A stretch of 8,946 bases of DNA from JAUWMV01 sp964562425 (GTDB lineage: Bacteria > UBP14 > UBA6098 > B30-G16): contig CAZLTJ010000084.1 of NCBI GenBank assembly GCA_964562425.1, positions 1 to 8,946 on the forward strand, given 5' to 3'. Position 1 is the first letter of the stretch. Each line of letters opens with the position of its first letter. Of the stretch, positions 1 to 6,606 are shown piece by piece. The notes beneath the pieces are model-generated. The model saw only the letters and a list, made by a program, of their open reading frames with translations. It searched no databases and was not told the origin of the DNA. Position numbers and translations under genes: made by a program.

Positions 1-554
1 CCTTAGCCCATGTATTGTCCTCTGAAGTTACTGTAATAGAGTACATCTGGATTGTTGTTTTCTTTTCAATAACAGGAATATACGGAACTAGCACTGGTGT
101 CGATATTGGTGGTGGAGCAATTTCCAACACCTGCGATCTTGGTCCACTTATGGCTGGCTTTATAGGCGGTCCTATTAAAGGATTTATTGTTGGCGTTATA
201 GCAGCAATTCATAGATTCATTTTAGGTGGATTTACAAAAATACCATGTTCTATAGCTACTATCTTCGCGGGATTAGTTGCAGGTTTATTCTAAAAGTCTA
301 TAAGGAAAAATTTCTCGATCCAAAAAGGTTTTATAATTGTTGTTGTCATAGAATTAATTCATATGGGGCTGATTCTGTTGATTTCAAAACTGTATCCTGA
401 AGCATTGTTTGCCGTTAAGAAAATCATTCTTGCGATGGTCTTGGGCAATAGCGTCGGTATTATAACATTCCTTTATATCATGAAAATACGAAGAGTCGAA
501 CTATCAAATATTAATCCCGCTCAAAACAGAAAAATTAATGCTATGGATATATAA
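1..554 (+). pseudogene. LytS-type 5TM receptor domain protein, 5'-partial and interrupted by an in-frame stop
   Basis: The reading frame is open from the left edge, so the true start lies outside the window. It encodes the hallmarks of the 5TMR_LYT membrane sensor domain: GIYGTSTGV, then AISNT and GPLMAGFIGGP, then AAIHRFILGGFT and a hydrophobic helix ending AGLF. A TAA at 291-293 then stops translation. The same frame continues without a shift to a second stop at 552-554 and encodes two more hydrophobic segments (around FIIVVVIELIHMGLILLIS and LGNSVGIITFLYIM), as expected for the rest of the domain. One substitution, perhaps from a Tyr TAT or TAC codon, would explain the break. In the family this domain usually sits in front of a histidine kinase, GGDEF or similar output module. 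Here only about 20 polar residues follow the last helix, so no output domain is present. It may be a decayed sensor gene or a sequencing error at one base. The domain assignment is firm; the pseudogene status is likely. Confidence 0.75.
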
Positions 555-598
555 AAATTAATTTAAACTTCTTCTTTCCCTTTTCAAATAAACAATCG

Positions 599-605
599 AA
601 AGGAG
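599..605 (+). promoter_or_regulatory. Ribosome binding site of the CoA-transferase gene
   Basis: AAAGGAG lies 6 nt before the ATG at 612. This is a near-ideal Shine-Dalgarno sequence and fixes the start. Confidence 0.8.
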
Positions 606-611
606 TAAAAA

Positions 612-1913
612 ATGTATACCGCAGAATACCAAGAAAAACTTACTACACCCGAGAAAGCTGTTGCATGCATTAGAAACTCTGATACAGTTATTCATAGCAT
701 GGCAATCGGCGAACCACCATCGCTCCTCGGAGCAATCGCAGACAGAGTTAGAAAAGGTAATCTTCGAGATATCAAGATTTTCTCATTGCTTCACATGGAT
801 CATGCTGCTAAAACCATTTTGTCTCCGGATGTTTGTGATAAAATTCATATTTACAGTTGGTTTGTAGGCAGTCCAGACAGAGTTTTGATAAAGACAGGAC
901 GGAATTTTTACGTGCCCAACGAGTTTCATCAAATTCCGAAGATATGTCGTGACTTTATGGACATCGATATTGTAGTAACAACAGTTTCACCTATGGATAA
1001 AGCTGGATATTTCACATTCGGCGTAACAAATGATTATATATCGACCGCAGCAAGGCATTGCAAGAAACTCATCGTCGAGGTCAACCCACAAATGCCCCGT
1101 GTCTTCGGAGACTCACTTTTACACATATCTGAGGTCGACGCAATAGTTGAATATGATACGCCTCTTATGGAATATAAACCGAAAAAATCCAAGCCTGAAG
1201 CTGAGATAATTGGTCGAAAAATAGCTGAACTAATTCCGGATGGAGCAACAATTCAGTTGGGAATTGGCGGGATTCCTAATGCAATAGGCAGCTCTCTCGA
1301 GAACCATAAAGATCTTGGAGCTCATTCAGAGGTCATGTGTTCTGGTATGGTTAATTTGATAAAAAAAGGTGTAGTCACAGGAAGGAAAAAGAACCTGAAT
1401 CCTCGGAAACACGTATTTACTAATGTACTGGGAGACAAAGAGATGTATGATTTCATAGATGATAATCCCAGTATGGAAAGCTATCCTGTTTCCTATATCA
1501 ATTCACCCTATATTATTTCACAAAATGATAATATGATATCTATCAATTCCACGATAGAGGTAGACCTTCTCGGACAATGCAATTCTGAGTTTATAGGTGG
1601 TTATGAATTTAGTGGGGCTGGTGGGCAGCTTGATTTTGTGCGCGGTGCATTTAAATCAGAAGGGGGTAAGTCGTTCATTGCATTTTATTCTACTGCACAT
1701 GATGGTAATGTCTCTCGTATTGTATCTCGCTTTAAACCGGGAACTGCTGTTACAACTCCAAGAATGGATACTCATTACCTCGTGACAGAGTATGGGTTAT
1801 TCAATATGAAGGGTAAATCGACGAGGGAAAGAGCATTGGATATTATAAATCTTGCCCATCCGAAATTCCGTGATGATTTAGTCAAAGAAGCGGAAAAAAT
1901 GCACTTGATTTGA
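612..1913 (+). CDS. Acetyl-CoA hydrolase/transferase family protein, probable 4-hydroxybutyrate or acetate CoA-transferase
   Basis: A 433-residue family-I CoA-transferase of the 4-hydroxybutyrate CoA-transferase (AbfT/Cat2) type, whose members are usually about 430-440 residues. These cytosolic enzymes move CoA between acyl-CoA and a carboxylate such as acetate through a glutamyl-CoA thioester intermediate. Visible motifs are GIGGIPNA at 217-224, the catalytic-glutamate motif LGAHSEV with the expected nucleophile Glu240 (Glu238 in Clostridium aminobutyricum AbfT), and the C-terminal glycine-rich CoA-binding stretch with GGYEFSGAGGQLDFVRGA. The start is supported by AAAGGAG 6 nt upstream. The gene stands alone: the receptor remnant lies upstream and apgM converges from the right. 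A role in fermentation or reuse of short-chain acids is inferred. Sequence alone cannot separate 4-hydroxybutyrate, butyrate or propionate transferase from acetyl-CoA hydrolase, so no gene symbol is given. Confidence 0.9.
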   Translation: MYTAEYQEKLTTPEKAVACIRNSDTVIHSMAIGEPPSLLGAIADRVRKGNLRDIKIFSLLHMDHAAKTILSPDVCDKIHIYSWFVGSPDRVLIKTGRNFYVPNEFHQIPKICRDFMDIDIVVTTVSPMDKAGYFTFGVTNDYISTAARHCKKLIVEVNPQMPRVFGDSLLHISEVDAIVEYDTPLMEYKPKKSKPEAEIIGRKIAELIPDGATIQLGIGGIPNAIGSSLENHKDLGAHSEVMCSGMVNLIKKGVVTGRKKNLNPRKHVFTNVLGDKEMYDFIDDNPSMESYPVSYINSPYIISQNDNMISINSTIEVDLLGQCNSEFIGGYEFSGAGGQLDFVRGAFKSEGGKSFIAFYSTAHDGNVSRIVSRFKPGTAVTTPRMDTHYLVTEYGLFNMKGKSTRERALDIINLAHPKFRDDLVKEAEKMHLI

Positions 1914-2020
1914 TTCCTTTATTATTTTGAAAATTCTATACATAGTCCAAAAAACTAACATATAAGTTTCATATAATATAATTTCCTGTAAATCATATGA
2001 TACACATTTCAACTTGTATT

Positions 2021-2116
2021 CCCTCACCCGGTTCCGACTATCGTCGGAACCACCCTCTCCTCGAGGAGAAGGTAAAGCGAATGTTTCGTAAAATACTCCC
2101 CTTTCTCCATGAGAAT
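2021..2116. repeat. Cluster of palindromes, REP-like dispersed repeat between convergent genes
   Basis: Three hairpins lie in tandem in the gap between two convergent genes. The first is a perfect 9-bp stem, GGTTCCGAC (2030-2038) and GTCGGAACC (2043-2051), with loop TATC. The second, 2052-2073, is an 11-bp arm palindrome centred on CTCCTCGAGGAG with one mismatch (2055/2070). The third is TTCTC (2103-2107) and GAGAA (2111-2115) with loop CAT. The flanks CCCTCACCC and CACCCTCTCC resemble a motif common in bacterial intergenic palindromic repeats. The block is richer in GC than its AT-rich surroundings. There is no U-tract after the stems, so it is not a classical intrinsic terminator, but it could end or protect both converging transcripts. 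A second copy in this window was not seen. Confidence 0.6.
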
Positions 2117-2155
2117 AAAAGTACTGGAGCATTGGGAAAGTAAATTGTCAATCTT

Positions 2156-3361
2156 TTATGCTCCAAACTTCTTTAATCTTTGAGCATTGGCTAACATAAG
2201 AGGAACAATTGCAAATCCCGGAAAATGGCCAAGGATGCCCTTTGCGCATTCACGCTCCGAGAATTTTCCTGCATCGTCCCTGAAAGCAAACTTACTGGAA
2301 AGAAGCAATGGAACGCCATGCCAACTATGCGATTTTAGCACCGATGGTGTTGAATGATCACCTGTAATTACGAGAACATCCGGATCAAGATCCAAAAGCA
2401 CTTGGATCTCTCTGTCTACTTCCTCGATTATTTGGACTTTCCCAGCGAAATTGCCATCCTCACCCATCGAATCGGTTTTCTTTATATGAATGAAAAAGAA
2501 GTCGTATTTGTCCCAAAGTTTCCTTGTCATTTCAAATTCCTGAGCAATGCTAAATCCCGAGGCATTTGGCGTGTCCATACCTACAAGACTTGCAAGTCCT
2601 CGATACATTGGATATGTAGTAATGCCCACAGCTCTCAATCCGTATCGTTCATCAAAATGCTGCAGATCAGGAAGAAGCGAATAACCTCGCATCAGGACAC
2701 TATTGGCAGGATGTTGATCGATGAGAATCTCTGTTGCAAATTCGATGAATTTGTTTATTATCTTTGCTGATTTTTCCGCATTTAGCTTAAGTGGTTTTGC
2801 TGGTACCGGTCGTTCACCTGTAACCTGAGGATCGGCATCACTTAGCATATCGGATAGACCAGAACCCTTGAAAATCACAGCAAACCTGTATTCCATGCTT
2901 ACTGCCATCTCAACCTCAATATCGTCGATTCGTTTAATTTTCGAGCTTAGCATATCAATATATTTCTGCCCCTGCTCAGATGAGATTCTGCCTGCACGCC
3001 TGTCAGTTATAATTCCATCAATCATTGTGCAGAAATTACCACGAACTGCCAGCTCATCTTTCCCAACATTCATACCAATCCCTAACGCCTCAAGAACACC
3101 ACGACCGATCTGATATTTAATTGGATCGAAACCGAAAAGAGCTAGATGTCCTGGTCCACTTCCCGGAGTAATTCCAATCCCGACAGGTCTTTGAATGCCT
3201 GTCGAGCCTCTCGCTGCAAGCTTGTCCATTCGTGGGGTATTTGCAGCTTCCAATTCCGTTAAGCCTTTATCGTCGGTCGTTCCACCTAAGCCGTCTATGA
3301 CCAACATAACAAGTTTTGTATCGTTCCTTATTATCAATTCGGGCAAAATCATTTCATACAT
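2156..3361 (-). CDS. apgM: 2,3-bisphosphoglycerate-independent phosphoglycerate mutase, ApgM type
   Basis: A 401-residue archaeal-type (ApgM) cofactor-independent phosphoglycerate mutase of the alkaline phosphatase superfamily. It interconverts 3-phosphoglycerate and 2-phosphoglycerate in glycolysis and gluconeogenesis and acts in the cytosol. The N-terminal metal motif is VIDGLGG with Asp23. The nucleophile loop is TPGSGPGHLALFG with Ser68, followed by the family motif GRGVLEALGIG. The C-terminal metal-binding set includes DSMGEDG, then GDHSTP with Asp335 and His336, and HSWHG with His345 and His348. The usual family length is about 400. The start is placed at the ATG at 3361 because AGGGAGG stands 5 nt upstream; a longer frame begins with TTG at 3412, has no ribosome binding site and adds 17 residues unlike the family. 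The related 'proposed homoserine kinase' subfamily is a less likely alternative, since the loop fits ApgM better. It diverges from mnmG and converges on the CoA-transferase gene. Confidence 0.92.
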   Translation of the reverse strand: MYEMILPELIIRNDTKLVMLVIDGLGGTTDDKGLTELEAANTPRMDKLAARGSTGIQRPVGIGITPGSGPGHLALFGFDPIKYQIGRGVLEALGIGMNVGKDELAVRGNFCTMIDGIITDRRAGRISSEQGQKYIDMLSSKIKRIDDIEVEMAVSMEYRFAVIFKGSGLSDMLSDADPQVTGERPVPAKPLKLNAEKSAKIINKFIEFATEILIDQHPANSVLMRGYSLLPDLQHFDERYGLRAVGITTYPMYRGLASLVGMDTPNASGFSIAQEFEMTRKLWDKYDFFFIHIKKTDSMGEDGNFAGKVQIIEEVDREIQVLLDLDPDVLVITGDHSTPSVLKSHSWHGVPLLLSSKFAFRDDAGKFSERECAKGILGHFPGFAIVPLMLANAQRLKKFGA

Positions 3362-3455
3362 TATATCCTCCCTGATTAACCCATAATTTAATCTGTTATT
3401 TAACAACTTCAATCTTTTTATTGTGTGTTGTTTATTCTAAGCTAATTTAGATACC
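3362..3455. promoter_or_regulatory. Divergent promoter region between apgM and mnmG
   Basis: This 94-nt AT-rich spacer must hold the start signals of both divergent genes. For apgM (minus strand) a weak pair is visible: TTGAAG at 3407-3412 and TAAATT at 3385-3390 with a 16-nt spacer. For mnmG only poor matches are seen (TTGTGT at 3421-3426 and TAATTT at 3443-3448). A short imperfect palindrome, TCTAAGCTAATTTAGA, lies just before the mnmG start. The region assignment follows from gene layout; the individual hexamers are tentative. Confidence 0.35.
3367..3373 (-). promoter_or_regulatory. Ribosome binding site deciding the apgM start
   Basis: On the minus strand AGGGAGG is followed by ATATA and the ATG at 3361. 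It selects this start over the TTG at 3412. Confidence 0.8.
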
Positions 3456-5327
3456 ATGATCAATATAAATACGAAATTCGATATTATTGTAGTCGGTGGA
3501 GGACACGGTGGCATCGAGGCTGCAGTTTCTGCTTCGATGCTCGGTATGGATGTTCTGTTAGTTACTCTCGATGTAAACGCGATCGGTAGAATGAGCTGTA
3601 ATCCAGCAATTGGTGGTATAGCTAAAAGTCGCGTTGTTCGTGAGGTCGACGCAATGGGTGGATTGATGTCGCAAGCTGCAGATGCAACTGGGATTCAATT
3701 TAGAGTTCTCAATCGGAAAAAGGGTCCTGCGGTTCAGGCAACTCGATCTCAAAACGAGCGGTCCAAATATGAATTTAAGATAAATCGACTTCTCAAAACG
3801 CATAAAAGAATAACAATAATTCAGGGAAACGTTGTAGAGATAATTATAGAATCAAATCACATTACTGGAGTTATACTCGAAAACGGCAATGAGTTTCAAT
3901 GCTTTGCTGTTATTCTGGCGACAGGAACTTTTCTGGGTGGGAAAATATTCATAGGTCACAACATTTACGATAAAGGGAGAATAGGAGAAAGTACCGACAG
4001 TAAACTCAGCAAATCGCTTGAAAATGCTGGATTAAGACTATTGCGATTTAAGACAGGAACACCTCCAAGGATATTAAGATCGTCTATCGATTTCTCTGCA
4101 ACCAAAGTTCAATTTGGCGAGGAAGATTACTTCCCGTTTTCATTAAATAATGAGGTTGTTCTACCTGTAAGTCAACAGGAATGCTGTTTCATAACATGGA
4201 CAAACAAGAAAACACATCGTGTGATGCAGGAAAATTTGGAAAATTCCGCGCTATACGGTGGCATGATAACTGGTATAGGACCGAGATATTGTCCGTCGAT
4301 AGAAACTAAAATCGTTAAATTCCCTGGACACGATAAACATATTGTTTTTATAGAACCTGAGAGTCGCGAATCCGTTGAAATGTATCCCAACGGTATCTCA
4401 AACTCGCTTCCCGAGGAGATACAGCTAAAAATGCTCCACACAATCCCGGGATTGGAGAAAGCTGAGATAACAGTTCCCGGATACGCTGTGGAATACGATG
4501 TTGTTGAGCCGACGCAAATTTCACACAACCTTATGTCGAAATCTATTTCAGGATTATTTTTCGCTGGTCAGATAATGGGAACCTCGGGTTATGAAGAGGC
4601 TGCTGGACTTGGTCTCCTTGCAGGAATCAACGCAACAAACTGGATTTGCAAAAGAGAAAGTATAATATTTACTCGAGACAAAAGCTACATCGGTGTTATG
4701 ATCGACGATCTTGTTGTTTCAGGTGTTGATGAACCGTATAGACTGCTTACTGGTCGCTCAGAATTCAGATTACTGCTTCGCGAGGATAATGCATGGCTAT
4801 CCATATTCGAGACATTACCACGTGACATTCTCGACGCAATTTCAGGTGATCGATATTACATAATGCGACAATGGTATAAATCTCTTAATCAAGTTAAAGA
4901 ATTTATTTTTACAAGATCGATAAAAAGTCGAGAGGCTAATGAATTAAGCGTTCCACCAGGAACCTCATTGAAGAACTATTGTAATCGACCCAAAGCCCAT
5001 TGGGAAAAGCTCTCGAGAATGTATGCTGAAATAGCTAACTTATCTGCAAGACCTTCATCGACACTTCGAACAGAGCTTAAATACGAGGGTTATATTGATA
5101 GACAACATCGGGAGGCGGAAAAAATGAACAAACTTCACACGCTGAAAATTCCAGCTGATATAAATTACAAGGAAATAGGTCTCAGGCGTGAGGCTGTGGA
5201 TAAATTCGAGAAATCACAACCGATAGATATCGCTCATGCAGCAAAAATTCCCGGTATAACACCGTCAGACTTGACTTCGTTAGTGAGCGCAATAAACAAA
5301 TTGTTTCACGTGAAACATTCCACCTAA
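3456..5327 (+). CDS. mnmG: tRNA uridine-5-carboxymethylaminomethyl(34) synthesis enzyme MnmG (GidA)
   Basis: At 623 residues this is full length for MnmG, the FAD subunit that works with the GTPase MnmE to install carboxymethylaminomethyl groups at wobble U34 of certain tRNAs. The N-terminal Rossmann motif VVGGGHGG (12-19) binds FAD. Conserved Cys48 in SCNPAIGG and Cys279 in PRYCPSIETK correspond to the two functional cysteines known in the E. coli protein. Further signatures are GRIGESTDSKLS, KTGTPPRI, MYPNGISNSLP, AGQIMGTSGYEEAAG (370-384), SYIGVMIDDLV and the C-terminal tRNA- and MnmE-binding helices ending PGITPSDLTSLVSAINK. The tail LFHVKHST is encoded over a parS site. No clear Shine-Dalgarno sequence precedes the ATG, but FDIIVVGGG begins at residue 8, as expected for the family. 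rsmG follows after 6 nt. mnmE is not in the window. Confidence 0.97.
   Translation: MININTKFDIIVVGGGHGGIEAAVSASMLGMDVLLVTLDVNAIGRMSCNPAIGGIAKSRVVREVDAMGGLMSQAADATGIQFRVLNRKKGPAVQATRSQNERSKYEFKINRLLKTHKRITIIQGNVVEIIIESNHITGVILENGNEFQCFAVILATGTFLGGKIFIGHNIYDKGRIGESTDSKLSKSLENAGLRLLRFKTGTPPRILRSSIDFSATKVQFGEEDYFPFSLNNEVVLPVSQQECCFITWTNKKTHRVMQENLENSALYGGMITGIGPRYCPSIETKIVKFPGHDKHIVFIEPESRESVEMYPNGISNSLPEEIQLKMLHTIPGLEKAEITVPGYAVEYDVVEPTQISHNLMSKSISGLFFAGQIMGTSGYEEAAGLGLLAGINATNWICKRESIIFTRDKSYIGVMIDDLVVSGVDEPYRLLTGRSEFRLLLREDNAWLSIFETLPRDILDAISGDRYYIMRQWYKSLNQVKEFIFTRSIKSREANELSVPPGTSLKNYCNRPKAHWEKLSRMYAEIANLSARPSSTLRTELKYEGYIDRQHREAEKMNKLHTLKIPADINYKEIGLRREAVDKFEKSQPIDIAHAAKIPGITPSDLTSLVSAINKLFHVKHST
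5195..5203 (-). other. Perfect DnaA box TTATCCACA inside mnmG
   Basis: TGTGGATAA on the plus strand is the reverse complement of the consensus DnaA 9-mer. It lies in coding sequence about 100 bp before the parS site. A single box does not make an origin, and chance alone gives roughly 0.07 perfect 9-mers in a window this size (both strands, equal base use). Functional status is uncertain. Confidence 0.35.
5302..5317. other. parS: parS site (ParB/Spo0J binding centromere) in the 3' end of mnmG
   Basis: TGTTTCACGTGAAACA is a perfect 16-bp palindrome identical to the bacterial chromosomal parS consensus, to which ParB binds to nucleate the segregation complex near the origin. It overlaps the last codons of mnmG, which read it as FHVKH, and ends 16 nt before the rsmG start. 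The expected number of exact 16-mer matches by chance in this window is about two in a million. parA and parB are not adjacent to rsmG, although the gidA-gidB-parA-parB order is common in bacteria. ParB binding here is inferred from sequence identity. Confidence 0.92.
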
Positions 5328-5333
5328 GATATT

Positions 5334-5990
5334 ATGGTTCATTGGGATGCATTAAAAAAGATACTGTACGAAAAACAACCGTCGATCCCAACAGATTTCT
5401 GGGATAAAATCGATGTATTTGAAAATCTCATAAAAAAACACAACAAGGCGTTAAACCTAACCTCATCAACTGATAGAGACAAAATCCTCGATAGGCATAT
5501 CTCCGATTCCATTGCACTCACTCTATTTATAGATCTTTCGGATTTAAAGACATGTCTCGACATCGGTGCTGGAGCAGGATTTCCCGGTATTGTTCTTTCT
5601 GTAGCATTCCCAAAATGCAGCTTCACATTATGCGATTCATCACATAAGAAGACTAAATTCCTAAATCTTTGTGTCGATAAATTAAATCTCAAAAACGTGA
5701 CAATTTATCCCGATCGCGCTGAAAATATTAAAGATAAATTCGATTTAATAACAATACGTGCAACTGGTCCGCTCAAGAAAACCATTCCAACAGCTTTGAA
5801 AAAAATAGAATCAAATGGTATTATTGCGGTTTGGGTCGGTAGAACTTTCATTCAAAATATCGACTGGTGGGAAACCTTTATTAAAAAGAGAAGCGCACAA
5901 GTTAAGATATTTCCTTACCCACCGGAAATTTTCCCTAAATGCGATCTGGCTATAGCAATTATCGAGGGAATCGAGAAGACACAAATGTAA
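5334..5990 (+). CDS. rsmG: 16S rRNA (guanine-N7) methyltransferase RsmG (GidB)
   Basis: A 218-residue class I SAM-dependent methyltransferase that adds the N7 methyl group to G527 (E. coli numbering) of 16S rRNA. The N-terminal region has the family signatures HNKALNLTS and HISDSIALTLF. The SAM-binding motif LDIGAGAGFPG has its Asp at residue 76. Then follow CDSSHKKTKFLN and NVTIYPDRAEN, and FDLITIRATGPL, which matches the usual ISRAxxxL region. The length is normal for the family. The start is 6 nt after the mnmG stop, so the two are probably co-transcribed. No good Shine-Dalgarno is visible; the parS palindrome lies just upstream and translational coupling to mnmG is plausible. Loss of this enzyme gives low-level streptomycin resistance in several bacteria (known of the family). 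Confidence 0.95.
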   Translation: MVHWDALKKILYEKQPSIPTDFWDKIDVFENLIKKHNKALNLTSSTDRDKILDRHISDSIALTLFIDLSDLKTCLDIGAGAGFPGIVLSVAFPKCSFTLCDSSHKKTKFLNLCVDKLNLKNVTIYPDRAENIKDKFDLITIRATGPLKKTIPTALKKIESNGIIAVWVGRTFIQNIDWWETFIKKRSAQVKIFPYPPEIFPKCDLAIAIIEGIEKTQM

Positions 5991-6007
5991 TAGAGCTGCT
6001 TTAACGC

Positions 6008-6051
6008 TTAGTTTAAATCTTGAAATTCCTGTGCATTGAAAATTAAACTAA
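6008..6051. repeat. Inverted repeat downstream of rsmG
   Basis: TTAGTTTAA (6008-6016) and TTAAACTAA (6043-6051) form a perfect 9-bp inverted repeat separated by 26 nt. The stem is AU-rich and there is no U-run after it, so it is a poor intrinsic terminator. It lies about 15 nt upstream of the likely promoter of the next gene unit and could be an operator. Function is unknown. Confidence 0.4.
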
Positions 6052-6065
6052 ACAGAGAGGAACTA

Positions 6066-6095
6066 TTGAATCAACATTGACATGGAGCCTATAAT
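6066..6095 (+). promoter_or_regulatory. Probable sigma-70-type promoter for the ykgJ-like/coaD/sppA unit
   Basis: A perfect -10 hexamer TATAAT (6090-6095) is preceded by TTGAAT (6066-6071), four of six matches to the -35 consensus, with an 18-nt spacer. Transcription would begin near 6102 and leave a leader of about 78 nt before the ATG at 6180. A perfect TTGACA at 6077-6082 is too close to this -10 box (7 nt) and has only a weak downstream partner. Confidence 0.45.
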
Positions 6096-6179
6096 GAATA
6101 ATTATTTCTTTTTCTCGTCCTTTTTGAAACAGTTTCCGATTAATCTTGTTTAACATAAATTTTTTCATAAATTATCGAT

Positions 6180-6602
6180 ATGCTCGACCCATTTTATAGG
6201 AAAGGATTAAGATTTTCGTGCAAGAAATGTGGTAATTGCTGCAGAATCTCCGACGGATTCGTCTATATCTCAAACAAAGACATAGCACGGATTACAGAAG
6301 CACTCGATTCAACTGAAAATGAATTCATGGATAAATACACCGAAAAAAACAACGGTTTCGTGGCACTTAAAAGTTACCCAAATGGAGACTGTATATTCTT
6401 TTCAGAAAAAAATGACTGCAAAGTTTATGATCATAGGCCTCGTCAGTGCAGAACATTTCCTTTCTGGTCTCATGCGCTTTCCTCACAGAAAAACTGGGAG
6501 TTGCTTTCCTCTTACTGTTCTGGGATAAATACTGGAATATTATACACAAAGGACGAAATAGAAAAAATTTTAATTGGAAAAACGGAAACTAAGGAAGGCT
6601 AA
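6180..6602 (+). CDS. CxxCxxCC-type (YkgJ/UPF0153-like) putative metal-cluster-binding protein
   Basis: A 140-residue protein of the family with the CxxCxxCC signature, thought to bind zinc or an iron-sulfur cluster; its biochemical role is not established. Eight cysteines are present. Cys14, Cys17, Cys20 and Cys21 form the N-terminal CKKCGNCC motif. Cys71 lies in GDCIFF, Cys80 in CKVYDHRPRQC, Cys90 before RTFPFW, and Cys113 in YCSGI. This full pattern, including the RPxQCRTFPFW block, is typical of the family. There is no signal peptide or membrane segment, so it is probably cytosolic. The ATG at 6180 has no clear Shine-Dalgarno, but FSCKKCGNCC begins at residue 12, as expected. It ends 4 nt before coaD, which suggests co-transcription and perhaps translational coupling. 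Confidence 0.85.
   Translation: MLDPFYRKGLRFSCKKCGNCCRISDGFVYISNKDIARITEALDSTENEFMDKYTEKNNGFVALKSYPNGDCIFFSEKNDCKVYDHRPRQCRTFPFWSHALSSQKNWELLSSYCSGINTGILYTKDEIEKILIGKTETKEG
6591..6598 (+). promoter_or_regulatory. Ribosome binding site deciding the coaD start
   Basis: AAGGAAGG lies 8 nt before the ATG at 6607, within the last codons of the preceding gene. It supports this start over the in-frame TTG at 6574. Confidence 0.7.
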
Positions 6603-6606
6603 TTTG

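Noticed and set aside
291..293. Stop-codon recoding at TAA in the receptor gene
   Set aside because: The CoA-transferase, apgM, mnmG, rsmG, CxxCxxCC, coaD and sppA genes all end where expected at TAA or TGA, TAA is not a known recoded codon in bacteria, and no recoding element was visible.
1878..2132. Minus-strand ORF of 84 codons covering the intergenic palindromes
   Set aside because: It overlaps the end of the CoA-transferase gene, is made largely of repeat sequence, and has no recognisable domain.
2354..2770. Plus-strand ORF of 138 codons antisense to apgM
   Set aside because: It lies wholly inside the well-supported apgM gene and its translation shows no family features.
3362..3412. 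Longer apgM with a TTG start at 3412
   Set aside because: It has no ribosome binding site and adds non-family residues, while AGGGAGG directly precedes the ATG at 3361.
4172..4528. Minus-strand ORF of 118 codons inside mnmG
   Set aside because: It is an antisense shadow of a strongly conserved gene and has no start signal or domain.
6077..6095. TTGACA followed by TATAAT as one promoter
   Set aside because: The hexamers are separated by only 7 nt, so they cannot form one sigma-70 promoter; the TTGAAT at 6066 fits better.
6574..6606. Longer coaD from a TTG at 6574
   Set aside because: It would overlap the upstream gene by 29 nt and add residues before the conserved N-terminal strand; AAGGAAGG supports the ATG at 6607.
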